Shown: in pieces, positions 1-8,497 of the stretch
Position numbering within the stretch: the first letter of the stretch is position 1
Layout: every line of letters begins with the position of its first letter
Notes under the pieces: generated by a model
Database searches by the model: none
What the model was told of the DNA's origin: nothing
Seen by the model: the letters and a program-made list of their open reading frames with translations, nothing else
Source: CAIKLP01 sp039798705
Lineage (GTDB): Bacteria; Bacteroidota; Bacteroidia; Sphingobacteriales; Sphingobacteriaceae
Assembly (NCBI GenBank): GCA_039798705.1
Contig: JBDKFN010000007.1
Span: 1-53,769 of the forward strand
Direction: 5' to 3'
Length of the DNA stretch: 53,769 nt
Position numbers and translations under genes: made by a program

Positions 1-509
1 GCGAAAGTAATTTGGTTTGCTTTGGCAATTTTTGCACAAGCAGCAATATCAACAATTTTCATGGTTGGGTTGGTTGGTGTTTCAACCCAAATTAATTTGG
101 TGTTTTCGTTGATGTAATTTTGAATGTTTTGCGCATCGTGTAAATCAACAAAATGAAACTTGATACCATAGTTTGCAAAAACTTTTGTAAACATGCGGTA
201 AGTTCCACCGTATAAATCGTTTCCTGTAATGACTTCGTCGCCTGGTTTTAACAATTTAGCAACCGCATCGGTTGCACCCATTCCACTCGAAAAACACAAT
301 GCATGTTTTGCGTTTTCTAAAGCTGCCAAACAATCTTCTAATGCAGTACGTGTAGGGTTTTTACCGCGTGCGTATGCATAACCTTGGTGCTTACCAGGCG
401 ATGCTTGTACAAAAGTAGAAGTTTGAAATATAGGCGTCATGATTGCGCCTGTTGATGGGTCGGGGCTTTGCCCTGCATGTATTGCTTTGGTACCGAATTT
501 GTAAGCCAT
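1..509 (-). CDS. Cys/Met-metabolism PLP-dependent enzyme (cystathionine gamma-synthase/lyase-like), 3' end cut by window edge
   Basis: The protein starts MAYKFGTKAIHAGQSPDPST at 509 and reads open to base 1, giving the first 169 residues. The opening (K-x-I-H-x-G), the AYARGKNPTR segment and the FSSGMGATDAV and DLYGGTYRMF stretches are typical of the trans-sulfuration family (cystathionine gamma-synthase, cystathionine gamma-lyase, methionine gamma-lyase). These cytosolic homotetramers use pyridoxal phosphate to replace or eliminate the gamma substituent of homoserine-derived or sulfur amino acids. The PLP-binding lysine lies in the missing C-terminal half, so synthase and lyase cannot be told apart. 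It is last in a minus-strand run after the hypothetical protein and proS. Family certain, specificity not. Confidence 0.9.
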   Translation of the reverse strand, partial: MAYKFGTKAIHAGQSPDPSTGAIMTPIFQTSTFVQASPGKHQGYAYARGKNPTRTALEDCLAALENAKHALCFSSGMGATDAVAKLLKPGDEVITGNDLYGGTYRMFTKVFANYGIKFHFVDLHDAQNIQNYINENTKLIWVETPTNPTMKIVDIAACAKIAKANQITF

Positions 510-527
510 ATATTGAATTTTATATTT

Positions 528-1223
528 TTAAATAGTTGTATTATTTTCACCTGCTTTGAATTCAAAGCCCAATCTTTTTCCGGTGCTCATGCCCGAAGTG
601 GTAGTGTTGTATTGCTTTTCGGCCAATGTGATAATTTCGCTTTGTTCTAATGGTGGCACTTGTAATTCAAAATCGATGGCAAATAAAATGGCATGTTGAA
701 TGACATCTTCTATTGCTTTGGCATCGAAAATTTGATTTTCGTAATTAGCAATCCCGTAATTTAAATCGTCTTTACCTTCTAAGAAAAATTGATTTTCAGA
801 ATTGATAAAAATGCGCGTAACTAAATAGCCCAAATCATTTAGCCTGTTGTATTTGATAGAATCTGATAAAAAATTATAAACCTGAATTATACCACAATAA
901 GCCTTCTTTGGATTGGCTTTTACAAAAGGTAATTGATGAATTGGATGTTCATCTGGAAAGGTAAAAACATTGGTATGCATCGCAAATACCAAAGAATCGC
1001 CAGAGAATTTTATTTCTGCTTCAAATTCGCCACCGTCGGTATAAACAATTTCTACGTTGCTGTCTACAGCCGTTACATCTTTACTTAATTTAACCGATAA
1101 ATTTATTAAGGCCTTTTTAATTGCGGCAATTTGAATCATCGTATTGCGATGAATAAATTGCTTCATCGAAGAATGGTCTTTTAATTTTTCGACAATTTCT
1201 GAGTAATGACTTTCTTGCGACAT
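528..1223 (-). CDS. Conserved hypothetical protein
   Basis: I do not recognise this family. The open frame extends up to 1280, but a start at 1223 (MSQESHYSEI, 231 aa) is preferred because it removes an overlap with proS and leaves a 10-base gap after the proS stop. The protein has no signal peptide and no membrane segment. It is mixed alpha/beta and acidic, with a patterned core around VEIVYTDGGEFEAEIKF and a C-terminal helical segment (AIEDVIQHAILFAIDFELQVPPL). Its position directly after proS suggests co-transcription but says nothing firm about function. It is probably a cytosolic protein. Confidence 0.75.
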   Translation of the reverse strand: MSQESHYSEIVEKLKDHSSMKQFIHRNTMIQIAAIKKALINLSVKLSKDVTAVDSNVEIVYTDGGEFEAEIKFSGDSLVFAMHTNVFTFPDEHPIHQLPFVKANPKKAYCGIIQVYNFLSDSIKYNRLNDLGYLVTRIFINSENQFFLEGKDDLNYGIANYENQIFDAKAIEDVIQHAILFAIDFELQVPPLEQSEIITLAEKQYNTTTSGMSTGKRLGFEFKAGENNTTI

Positions 1224-1233
1224 GTTGTAATTA

Positions 1234-2706
1234 TTAATATGCTCTTGCGAATAAAACCCTTTGTGTAGAAGGTTTTCCACTATATATACATTTACCTTCT
1301 TCTAACGTATTATTCAAAGGAATACAACGAATGGTTGCTTTGGTTTCTTCTTTGATTTTCTCTTCGGTTTCTGGCGTACCATCCCAATGCGCTGCAATAA
1401 AACCTGCTTTACTATCCAATAATTCTTTAAACTCTTGATAGGTATTTGCTGGTGTAATGTGGTCGTTGCGATAGTTCAAGGCTTTATTGAAAATATCTTT
1501 TTGAATGGTATCCAATAATGCTTCGATGGTTTTATCAATGTTGTTTAACGATACTACATATTTTTCTTTGGTATCTCTACGCGCAATTTCAACAGTACCA
1601 TTCTCGATGTCACGTGGGCCTATAGCTAAGCGCACAGGCACCCCTTTCAATTCCCATTCAGCAAATTTATATCCTGGTCTTTGGGTATCGCGGTCGTCGA
1701 ATTTTACAGAAATTCCTTTGGCTTTTAATGCTGGTACAAATGTATCTATGCAATTGCGAATGTTAGCCAAGGCTTCGTCGTTATTAAAAATGGGAACGAT
1801 GACTACTTGAATTGGCGCCAATTTTGGAGGCAACACCAAGCCTTCATCGTCTGAATGTGCCATAATTAATGCACCAATTAACCTGGTTGAAACACCCCAA
1901 GAGGTTGCCCAAACATGGTCTATTTTTCCTTCTTTATTGGTAAACTTTACATCAAATGCTTTAGCAAAATTTTGTCCTAAAAAATGTGATGTGCCAGCTT
2001 GTAATGCTTTACCATCTTGCATCAACGCTTCAATGCAATAAGTATCTAATGCGCCCGCAAATCTTTCGTTCGGCGACTTCACTCCTTTCATTACCGGAAC
2101 TGCCATCCAATCTTCGGCAAAGGTTGCATACACTTCTAACATTTGTTTGGTTTCTGCAATGGCTTCGTCTGCACTGGCGTGTGCCGTATGACCTTCTTGC
2201 CATAAAAATTCAGATGTACGTAAAAACAAACGCGTACGCATTTCCCAACGCACTACGTTGGCCCATTGATTAACTAATATTGGTAAGTCGCGGTATGATT
2301 GAATCCAACCGCGGTAAGTATTCCAAATAATAGTTTCAGAAGTTGGTCTTACAATTAATTCTTCTTCTAATTTTGCATCTGGATCTACCATAATGCCTCC
2401 GTTACCGTCGTTCTTTAAACGGTAATGGGTAACCACCGCACATTCTTTTGCAAAGCCATCTACATGGCTCGCTTCTTTAGCGAAAAAAGATTTAGGAATA
2501 AACAAAGGAAAGTATGCATTCGAATGGCCCGTATCTTTGAACATTTGATCTAATACTTTTTGCATGTTTTCCCAAATGGCATAACCATAAGGTTTAATAA
2601 CCATACAACCTCTTACATCCGAATGCTCTGCTAAATCGGCTTTGGTTACTAATTCATTGTACCATGCCGAATAGTCGGCGCTCCTACTGGTTAATCCTTT
2701 GCTCAT
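1234..2706 (-). CDS. proS: Prolyl-tRNA synthetase (archaeal/eukaryotic-like short type)
   Basis: A cytosolic class II aminoacyl-tRNA synthetase that charges tRNA-Pro. At 490 aa it lacks the editing insertion of E. coli-type ProS, so it is the type 3 (archaeal/eukaryotic-like) form. The class II motifs are visible: motif 2 in RWEMRTRLFLRTSEFLWQEGHTAH (about residues 153-176) and motif 3 near WGVSTRLIGALIMAHSDDEG. The anticodon-binding domain follows (IQVVIVPIFNNDE onward), with the family's C-terminal zinc-binding-like region ending FARAY. A TAnnTTTG-type -7 box lies about 84 bases upstream in the divergent region shared with the lipoprotein gene. Identification is secure. Confidence 0.97.
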   Translation of the reverse strand: MSKGLTSRSADYSAWYNELVTKADLAEHSDVRGCMVIKPYGYAIWENMQKVLDQMFKDTGHSNAYFPLFIPKSFFAKEASHVDGFAKECAVVTHYRLKNDGNGGIMVDPDAKLEEELIVRPTSETIIWNTYRGWIQSYRDLPILVNQWANVVRWEMRTRLFLRTSEFLWQEGHTAHASADEAIAETKQMLEVYATFAEDWMAVPVMKGVKSPNERFAGALDTYCIEALMQDGKALQAGTSHFLGQNFAKAFDVKFTNKEGKIDHVWATSWGVSTRLIGALIMAHSDDEGLVLPPKLAPIQVVIVPIFNNDEALANIRNCIDTFVPALKAKGISVKFDDRDTQRPGYKFAEWELKGVPVRLAIGPRDIENGTVEIARRDTKEKYVVSLNNIDKTIEALLDTIQKDIFNKALNYRNDHITPANTYQEFKELLDSKAGFIAAHWDGTPETEEKIKEETKATIRCIPLNNTLEEGKCIYSGKPSTQRVLFARAY

Positions 2707-2789
2707 ATCTTAAAAATGCTGAATTGTAATATTATTGTCGTAATTTAAGAATTGCTTCTGTTTTTATTAAATAATGTCGAAATTTATAA

Positions 2790-2797
2790 CAAAAATA
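2790..2797 (-). promoter_or_regulatory. Bacteroidota-type -7 box (TATTTTTG) upstream of proS
   Basis: The minus strand reads TATTTTTG, an exact match to the Bacteroidota -7 consensus TAnnTTTG, in the divergent proS/lipoprotein intergenic region. No convincing -33 TTG stands at the usual spacing. The implied leader is about 80 bases. Inference from motif only. Confidence 0.4.
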
Positions 2798-2840
2798 AGA
2801 ATTTTAGCGTTATTGCTTCAGAAATGTTTAATCTATTCTT

Positions 2841-2848
2841 AAAGGAGA
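2841..2848 (+). promoter_or_regulatory. Strong Shine-Dalgarno sequence deciding the lipoprotein start
   Basis: AAAGGAGA stands five bases before the ATG at 2854. Most genes in this window lack such a clear site, as is usual in Bacteroidota. It fixes the start at 2854 rather than at the longer open-frame start at 2752, and suggests high translation. Confidence 0.75.
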
Positions 2849-2853
2849 CCACT

Positions 2854-4065
2854 ATGAAAAACATCCAAATTCCTTTAGTTGCTTTTGCCCTCTTATTTGG
2901 AGGCTGCGCTAGCATGCAAAACACCGTTAAAAATAATGCAAACGACGACCTTTATTTTTCTTTAGCCGATGCAAAGAAGAACTCAGAAAAAGTTTACAAT
3001 CAAGAAATAACAGCTGAAACCATTGCAGCTGATAGGCCTGCTGTTGCTACAGAAACACCCAATAAAAATTTCAGTCAATACCAAAGTGCCGATCAAGCGG
3101 AACAATATCAGAATAACCAAAACAACCAAAACTATAGCAACAACCCCGAAGGAAATACCACCATCAATAATTATTACCAATACGACGAAGACGATTATTA
3201 TTACAGCAAACGTTTGCGTAGGTTTTCTAATAATTACTATGGCTTTGGATATTATTCGCCCGCATACTGTGGCTTTTACACCGATCCGTTTTTCTTTAAT
3301 GGATTTGGCATAGGTTATAGCTATGGCTGGAACAGCGGTTGGTACGGCGGTTGGAATGGTGGCTTTTACGATCCTTTCTTTAGCCCTTGGGGTGGATATT
3401 ACAACCCTTACTATGGTTATGGATATGGTTACGGATACCCTTATTACAACAATTATTATGGCGGATATTATGGTGGGCACGGACACGGGCATGGCGACCA
3501 ATGGGGAAATAATGGTGGTGTAAAAACGACTAAGTTTATCAATACCCCTAGACCTAGAACCGGCGCTAACGTTGGTACTGGTGGCAGATTAGGTGGTACT
3601 GGTGGAAACATAGGCTTAGCAGATCCTAACAGGAATATGCCTGTATTGACAAATAGTGTGAATAGTACTCCAAATGTTCGCGTGGCAACTCCACCAACAC
3701 GTTCAAATTCAACACCTGTAGCGCCATATAATAATTCAACTCCCATTAGAAATTATTCGGAGCCTACTCCTAGAAATAATTCGGAGCCAACACCGATCAG
3801 AAATTATTCTGCACCAACACCAAGAAATAATGCAGAACAAATTCCGACTAGAAACTATTCTGCACCAACTCCTAGAAATAATGCAGAGCCAGTTCCGACT
3901 AGAAACTATTCGGCACCAACTCCGCGCACCTACTCAGAACCAAGTACACCAAGAAATTACACTGCACCTAGCGCGCCTAGCAGAAGCAGCAGTGGCGGTG
4001 GTTACAGCGGTGGAAGTAGTTCTGGCAGTAGCCGTCCTAGCCCATCAAGCAATAGGCCGCGTTAA
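2854..4065 (+). CDS. Gly/Tyr-rich repeat-bearing lipoprotein
   Basis: The 403-aa protein starts MKNIQIPLVAFALLFGGCAS, a lipoprotein signal peptide with the lipidated cysteine at residue 18. The strong Shine-Dalgarno before 2854 supports this start. The mature protein has a Gln/Asn-rich stretch, then a Gly/Tyr/Trp-rich low-complexity region (about residues 120-230) like adhesive or amyloid-like surface proteins, and then four 17-residue repeats rich in Pro, Arg and Asn (302-370). It ends in a Ser/Gly tail. No catalytic domain is seen. Bacteroidota often carry such a protein beside proS and a FadL-like porin. It is probably an outer-membrane or surface structural lipoprotein; function unknown. 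Confidence 0.85.
   Translation: MKNIQIPLVAFALLFGGCASMQNTVKNNANDDLYFSLADAKKNSEKVYNQEITAETIAADRPAVATETPNKNFSQYQSADQAEQYQNNQNNQNYSNNPEGNTTINNYYQYDEDDYYYSKRLRRFSNNYYGFGYYSPAYCGFYTDPFFFNGFGIGYSYGWNSGWYGGWNGGFYDPFFSPWGGYYNPYYGYGYGYGYPYYNNYYGGYYGGHGHGHGDQWGNNGGVKTTKFINTPRPRTGANVGTGGRLGGTGGNIGLADPNRNMPVLTNSVNSTPNVRVATPPTRSNSTPVAPYNNSTPIRNYSEPTPRNNSEPTPIRNYSAPTPRNNAEQIPTRNYSAPTPRNNAEPVPTRNYSAPTPRTYSEPSTPRNYTAPSAPSRSSSGGGYSGGSSSGSSRPSPSSNRPR
3760..3963 (+). repeat. Four tandem 51-base in-frame repeats in the lipoprotein gene
   Basis: Units begin at 3760, 3811, 3862 and 3913. Each encodes 17 residues of the pattern [EA]PTPRNN[SA]E..PxRNYS, the last unit being diverged. The spacing is exactly 51 bases, so copy number can change by slippage or recombination without a frameshift. 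Confidence 0.85.
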
Positions 4066-4097
4066 TTTTCTTTGCTCTTTATTTGTAATTCATCGTT

Positions 4098-5579
4098 ATG
4101 AAAAAAATATTTTTGATCGCTAGCATTTTTGTTTTAGGATTTACTACAGCAGATGCGCAATATGTAGAAGACGCTTACCGATTTAGCAACAGCACCTTAA
4201 ATGGAACTGCTAGAATTTTAGGAATGGGAGGTGCTCAAACGGCACTTGGTGCAGACCTTTCGAGCATTAGCGGAAACCCAGCAGGATTAGGCTTTTACAG
4301 AAGTAATGACTACAGCTTTTCGCCTACTTTAAGATTCAACAATTTAGAAAATTCTGTTTTCGGAAAACTTAATAGCAACAACCATGTCAATTTTAATTTA
4401 GGAAATTTTGGATTTGTATTGACACAAATAAACCAAGATTATACTGGAAGAGAAGTGAGCAACGGATGGGTTAGTTTTAACTTTGGATTGAGCTCTAATA
4501 GAACCAATTCTTTTAAAGAGAATAGTTATTTTTCTGGCATTAATACGGAAAGTACTTATTCGAGTTACTTGGCTGCGGGTGCCAATAGTTACTATGGTGC
4601 TTTAGGATTACCTGATAGCAACATCAACAGTATTTATGACATGGCATGGTATGGTTTTATGATTGATTACAACGACAGTTTGAAAAAATATGTCCCTATC
4701 AATTACCAAAACAATCCGACACAATCGCAAAATGCAAAAAGTGGTGGTTACGAAGACCATGTCAATATTTCTTTTGGCGCCAACTATTCAAATAAATTAT
4801 ATTTAGGTGCTAGCATTGGCTTAGGTTCTTTAGAATACAGTAAAATAAGCACTTTCAAAGAAAGTAACATTTCAAATCCTGAATATAAAATATCAGAAAT
4901 TAAATTGAAAGAATCTTTATTTGTTACAGGTAGCAGTGTGAATTTTAAAGTTGGTGCCATTTACAGACCCATAGATTTGGTTCGATTTGGATTAAACATT
5001 CAAACACCAAATTACTACACCATTAACGAAAATTTTATTACAGATTTAAGTTCGGTAAAGAATAATGTGTCGCAAAGTTTTACACCACTCGAATATTTAT
5101 TTGATTATAAATTAGCTACGCCTATGCGCGTTAATTATGGAACTGCGTTCTTTTTTGGCAAAACAGCTTTGTTGAGTTTAGATTTAGAGCAATTAAATTA
5201 CAGTGCCATGAGATTGAAAGCTGTTAGTGGAAATGAAGACTTCGGCCCAGATAATAACAGTAAAATTCAAAACACATTCAACAACAACACATACAATTGG
5301 AGAGTTGGCGCGGAAACCAAATTAGATGGGATTACATTACGTGCTGGTTATGCATATTATGGCGATGCATACAAATCATCTTCCATTGACCAAAGCAAGA
5401 AAAGCCTAACCGCTGGTTTTGGTTTCAGAATGGATGATGCCTATGTTGATTTTGCATATATTCAAACTACTTACAACTCGGGCTTTTACCCTTACTATTC
5501 AGCAAACGCAAGCAATCCTTTGGTGAACAGCAGTAATACCATTAAATCTTTCACTTTTACCATCGGCTCAAGGTTTTAA
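4098..5579 (+). CDS. FadL/OmpP1-like outer-membrane porin
   Basis: A 493-aa outer-membrane beta-barrel with a signal peptide (MKKIFLIASIFVLGFTTADA, cut before QYVED). The N-terminal motif GTARILGMGGAQTALGADLS followed by ISGNPAGLGF is the hallmark of the OMPP1/FadL/TodX family in Bacteroidota. The rest alternates polar and hydrophobic residues in barrel strands and ends in aromatic SFTFTIGSRF, a typical C-terminal barrel strand. FadL relatives carry hydrophobic molecules across the outer membrane; the substrate here is unknown. It lies 32 bases after the lipoprotein gene, so the two are likely co-transcribed and may be surface partners. Confidence 0.85.
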   Translation: MKKIFLIASIFVLGFTTADAQYVEDAYRFSNSTLNGTARILGMGGAQTALGADLSSISGNPAGLGFYRSNDYSFSPTLRFNNLENSVFGKLNSNNHVNFNLGNFGFVLTQINQDYTGREVSNGWVSFNFGLSSNRTNSFKENSYFSGINTESTYSSYLAAGANSYYGALGLPDSNINSIYDMAWYGFMIDYNDSLKKYVPINYQNNPTQSQNAKSGGYEDHVNISFGANYSNKLYLGASIGLGSLEYSKISTFKESNISNPEYKISEIKLKESLFVTGSSVNFKVGAIYRPIDLVRFGLNIQTPNYYTINENFITDLSSVKNNVSQSFTPLEYLFDYKLATPMRVNYGTAFFFGKTALLSLDLEQLNYSAMRLKAVSGNEDFGPDNNSKIQNTFNNNTYNWRVGAETKLDGITLRAGYAYYGDAYKSSSIDQSKKSLTAGFGFRMDDAYVDFAYIQTTYNSGFYPYYSANASNPLVNSSNTIKSFTFTIGSRF

Positions 5580-5595
5580 TAGGCTAATATTTTGT

Positions 5596-5603
5596 TATTT
5601 TTG
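5596..5603 (+). promoter_or_regulatory. Bacteroidota-type -7 box (TATTTTTG) upstream of the UbiD-family gene
   Basis: TATTTTTG matches TAnnTTTG exactly, 46 bases before the ATG at 5649. It is followed at once by an inverted repeat (5608-5628), which would lie at the very 5' end of the transcript. No clear -33 element is seen. Confidence 0.4.
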
Positions 5604-5607
5604 CGAA

Positions 5608-5628
5608 ACAATTAATGTTTTTAATTGT
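5608..5628 (+). other. Inverted repeat in the UbiD-gene leader
   Basis: ACAATTAA is separated by five bases from its reverse complement TTAATTGT. The position just after the -7 box fits an operator or an mRNA 5' hairpin. The stem is AT-rich and weak, and no T-run follows, so it is unlikely to be a terminator for the porin gene. Confidence 0.35.
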
Positions 5629-5648
5629 CAATGTTATAAATATCCAAA

Positions 5649-7559
5649 ATGGCTTATAAGAATTTGCAAGATTTTATTGCAGCACTTGAAAAAGAAGGCG
5701 AGTTAGTGCGCATCAAAGAATATGTTGATCCAAAATTAATTATTACTGAAATAACAGACCGTATTTCTAAACAATATGGCCCTGCCCTATTGTTCGAAAA
5801 TACAGGCACCGAATTTCCATTGCTCATTAATTCAATGGGTAATTATAAACGCATGTGTATGGCTCTTGGCGTAAAACACATGGACGAAATTACCAACGAA
5901 ATAGAATCGCTTTTTAAAATGCTTACTGGGCCTAAAGATTCGATGCTCGATAAATTAAAAATGATTCCAATGTTGGGTCAAATTAATTCATGGATGCCGA
6001 AAAATATTTCGGGCAGAGGCGCATGTCAAGAAGTAATACAACACGAACCCGATATTACTAAATTTCCGGTATTGACTTGCTGGCCTGAAGATGGCGGACC
6101 CTTTATTACATTACCCGTTATTCATACCAAAGACCCACATACTAAAATTAGAAATGTGGGGATGTACCGCATGCAAGTGTTTGGGCCTACTTTAACGGGT
6201 ATGCATTGGCATAAACACAAAGTTTCTGCCAGACATTTCAATGAATATAAAAAACTTGGTCAAAAAATGCCAGTGGCCGTTGCTTTAGGTGGCGACCCTA
6301 TTTATACTTATGCAGCAACAGCTCCGCTTCCAGATGGAGTAGATGAATATGTATTAGCCGGTTTCTTAAGAAAGAAAAAAGTAGAATTAGTACAATGCAT
6401 TACACAAGATTTGCAAGTGCCTGCTGACGCCGATATTATTATTGAGGGTTATGTTGACCCTAGCGAAGAATTCATCTGGGAGGGCCCATTTGGCGACCAC
6501 ACAGGCTATTATTCTTTAGCCGATTGGTATCCTCGTTTTCACATTACTTGTATTACCCATCGTAAGAATGCGGTATACCCTACTACCATTGTTGGTATTC
6601 CGCCTCAAGAAGATGCTTGGATTGGAAAAGCAACAGAAAGAATTTTCTTAGCGCCAATAAAAATGACCATGGTTCCAGAAATTGTAGACATGGTTTTACC
6701 AATGGAAGGTGTATTTCACAATTTAGTAATTGTAAAAATTAAAAAAGATTACGCAGGACAAGCATTAAAAGTAATGAACTCTATGTGGGGTGCAGGACAA
6801 ATGATGTTTACCAAAATGATGATTGTAGTAGATGGTGATGTTGATATTCATGATCAAAAAGCAGTAGCAAAATACATTAGTGAAAATGTAGACCCACAAC
6901 AAGACATTATCTTTAGCACAGGCCCTATGGACGTGTTAGACCACTCTTGCTCAAAAGCTGCATTTGGTGGAAAGATGGGCATAGATGCTACTAAAAAATT
7001 ACCAGAAGAAATGCGCTTTGAAGAAGCCATGCCTAAGTTTGAAAATAAAAATGGCATCGCTAAAGAAAACATCAAAACACTATTCCCAGAAATAAAAGAC
7101 ATCAACGATACATTATTGAAAGAAAATATTTCTTTGGTATTTGTTTCTGTTGAAAAAACAAGAAAAGGTCAAATTGCAGCATTAAGTAATGCGCTGTTTG
7201 AATTACCAGATTTTAAAAATGTAAAAATTGTTATTTTCTTAGAACATACCATTGATATTTCGGATATGGCCGATGCAGTTTGGCGTTTTTCTAACAATGT
7301 GGATCCAAAAAGAGATGCATTTATAATTAGTGTAGATAGCCAGGAAGAGCCTTCGCACGTTGCCTTTGATGGTACTAGAAAAACAAAAGAAATTGATGGC
7401 TTTACCAGAGATTGGCCAAATATTTTAGCCAATACTAAAGAAGTAATTGAACAAGTTGACGAGATGTGGGATAAATTAGGATTAGGCCCTATGCCTGTAT
7501 CTCCTTCTAGAAAATACTTAGGTCAACTATATGGAACTGGTGCAGTGGTAAAGGAATAA
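5649..7559 (+). CDS. UbiD-family prenylated-FMN (de)carboxylase
   Basis: A 636-aa cytosolic UbiD-superfamily decarboxylase, which would use prenylated FMN and a divalent metal to decarboxylate an aromatic or unsaturated acid. The segment NVGMYRMQVFGP (169-180) carries the conserved Arg, and WEGPFGDHTGYYS (277-289) is the signature loop with the catalytic-site Glu. The length agrees with the long Bacteroidota form, often annotated as a menaquinone-pathway decarboxylase, rather than the roughly 500-aa proteobacterial UbiD. It appears monocistronic with its own -7 box. Its stop codon abuts that of the convergent next gene inside a perfect palindrome. Family is certain; a role in quinone synthesis is inference. 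Confidence 0.92.
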   Translation: MAYKNLQDFIAALEKEGELVRIKEYVDPKLIITEITDRISKQYGPALLFENTGTEFPLLINSMGNYKRMCMALGVKHMDEITNEIESLFKMLTGPKDSMLDKLKMIPMLGQINSWMPKNISGRGACQEVIQHEPDITKFPVLTCWPEDGGPFITLPVIHTKDPHTKIRNVGMYRMQVFGPTLTGMHWHKHKVSARHFNEYKKLGQKMPVAVALGGDPIYTYAATAPLPDGVDEYVLAGFLRKKKVELVQCITQDLQVPADADIIIEGYVDPSEEFIWEGPFGDHTGYYSLADWYPRFHITCITHRKNAVYPTTIVGIPPQEDAWIGKATERIFLAPIKMTMVPEIVDMVLPMEGVFHNLVIVKIKKDYAGQALKVMNSMWGAGQMMFTKMMIVVDGDVDIHDQKAVAKYISENVDPQQDIIFSTGPMDVLDHSCSKAAFGGKMGIDATKKLPEEMRFEEAMPKFENKNGIAKENIKTLFPEIKDINDTLLKENISLVFVSVEKTRKGQIAALSNALFELPDFKNVKIVIFLEHTIDISDMADAVWRFSNNVDPKRDAFIISVDSQEEPSHVAFDGTRKTKEIDGFTRDWPNILANTKEVIEQVDEMWDKLGLGPMPVSPSRKYLGQLYGTGAVVKE

Positions 7560-7572
7560 TTATTCCTTTACC
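7547..7572. terminator. Perfect 26-base palindrome spanning two convergent stop codons
   Basis: Left arm GGTAAAGGAATAA (7547-7559) is followed without any loop by its exact reverse complement (7560-7572). The axis falls exactly between the TAA of the UbiD gene and the TAA of the minus-strand gene. Both proteins therefore end Val-Lys-Glu. It may be a bidirectional terminator, but no long T-run follows on the plus strand, and a protein-binding or recombination site is also possible. Confidence 0.5.
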
Positions 7573-7970
7573 CTTACCGTTAAATATCCTAAATAAGCAA
7601 AAGGAATATAAATTAAAAAGCTCACTACTGTCATCCAAATTGGCTGACCTGGCATTTGTAATGTATTTGCAATTTGTCCTAATGTTAATAATATTCCAAT
7701 TGCAATAGCACCTTGAACTTGCACTCTGCCAGAAATAAGCGTTGCAACTAAGCCGCCTGCATAACTACCCAATGCATAACCAATTAATACAAATACCATT
7801 GCGCCCATAGGAATGGTACTCATTAATTGCCTAACGGCTTCCTTATTAGTAAAATCAATGCCTTCGGGTATAGGAAATAATTTTACAGAAATTAATTCCA
7901 ACAAACTAATGACTACAAAACTAGCTGCCATGCCTGCAAAAATGGCTAAGGTTTTCTTTAACATACTCAT
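7560..7970 (-). CDS. Small four-helix integral membrane protein, unknown function
   Basis: The 136-aa protein has four hydrophobic segments (about 5-27, 51-73, 82-103 and 111-131) separated by short loops, ending VRVKE. There is no recognisable catalytic motif, and I cannot assign a named family. It starts one base before the stop of the SRPBCC gene, with no gap, so the two are translationally linked. An internal start two residues later (MLKK) is equally possible. Paired SRPBCC plus small membrane protein may reflect a role in lipid or stress handling, but that is only inference. Confidence 0.75.
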   Translation of the reverse strand: MSMLKKTLAIFAGMAASFVVISLLELISVKLFPIPEGIDFTNKEAVRQLMSTIPMGAMVFVLIGYALGSYAGGLVATLISGRVQVQGAIAIGILLTLGQIANTLQMPGQPIWMTVVSFLIYIPFAYLGYLTVRVKE

Positions 7971-8486
7971 TTATTTTTGTTCAGTAATTGATTTAATATT
8001 GGCTAATGCTGTTTCAAAATCTTTTTGCATCATCCATTTCATAATGAAATTCATGTATCTTAAAACAGGATTATTACCTGCAGATATATCCATGCTGAAA
8101 ATTAACTTGGTATTTCCATTGTCTTCATCTTCTAAATTATAAACACCATTTTGAGGTGTCATGTCTTCAAATTGCAAGGTGAAAATAATATAGGAATTTG
8201 GAACTGACTCAACTATGCTCAGCTTTCCATAACCGCTTTCCCCTTTAAACTGTTGCGTAGCGCCAACTCCAGCTACAGGTCCGTAATAACTAATGCGCAT
8301 GGTAGTATCTTTATTCTGCCATGGATTCCAATTAACCCAATTTTGAAAGCTATTGATTTGTGCAAAAATTGAATCCGCAGGTGCATGAATAACTATGCTT
8401 CTTTCTAATTTGGAAGTTTTTGGTAACATAAACGCAATTACAATCAACGATGCAATTACAATTAAAATACGCTTTACTATTTTCAT
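7971..8486 (-). CDS. SRPBCC (START/polyketide cyclase-like) protein with N-terminal membrane anchor
   Basis: A 171-aa protein with one N-terminal hydrophobic segment (IVKRILIVIASLIVIAFML), then an SRPBCC lipid/ligand-binding fold. The features are the SIVIHAPADSIFAQINSFQNWVNWNPW opening, the FxxW-WxPW pattern common to polyketide-cyclase-like proteins, and a long C-terminal helix (NFIMKWMMQKDFETALANIK). Such proteins bind hydrophobic ligands in a helix-grip pocket; the ligand is unknown. The anchor suggests it faces the periplasm. It is tightly coupled to the downstream membrane-protein gene and follows the HAD gene by 11 bases. Confidence 0.82.
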   Translation of the reverse strand: MKIVKRILIVIASLIVIAFMLPKTSKLERSIVIHAPADSIFAQINSFQNWVNWNPWQNKDTTMRISYYGPVAGVGATQQFKGESGYGKLSIVESVPNSYIIFTLQFEDMTPQNGVYNLEDEDNGNTKLIFSMDISAGNNPVLRYMNFIMKWMMQKDFETALANIKSITEQK

Positions 8487-8497
8487 AAAATATAAAT

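Noticed and set aside
21..40. TTTGGCAATTTTTGCAC as a sigma-54 site
   Set aside because: Spacing between the GG and GC elements is two bases short, and it lies inside the PLP-enzyme coding region.
468..650. Short plus-strand open frame at the PLP-enzyme start
   Set aside because: It is antisense to the PLP enzyme and the hypothetical gene and has no recognisable features.
2983..3501. Minus-strand open frame rich in Val/Ile inside the lipoprotein gene
   Set aside because: It is the antisense shadow of the Gly/Tyr/Asn-rich coding region; composition is an artefact.
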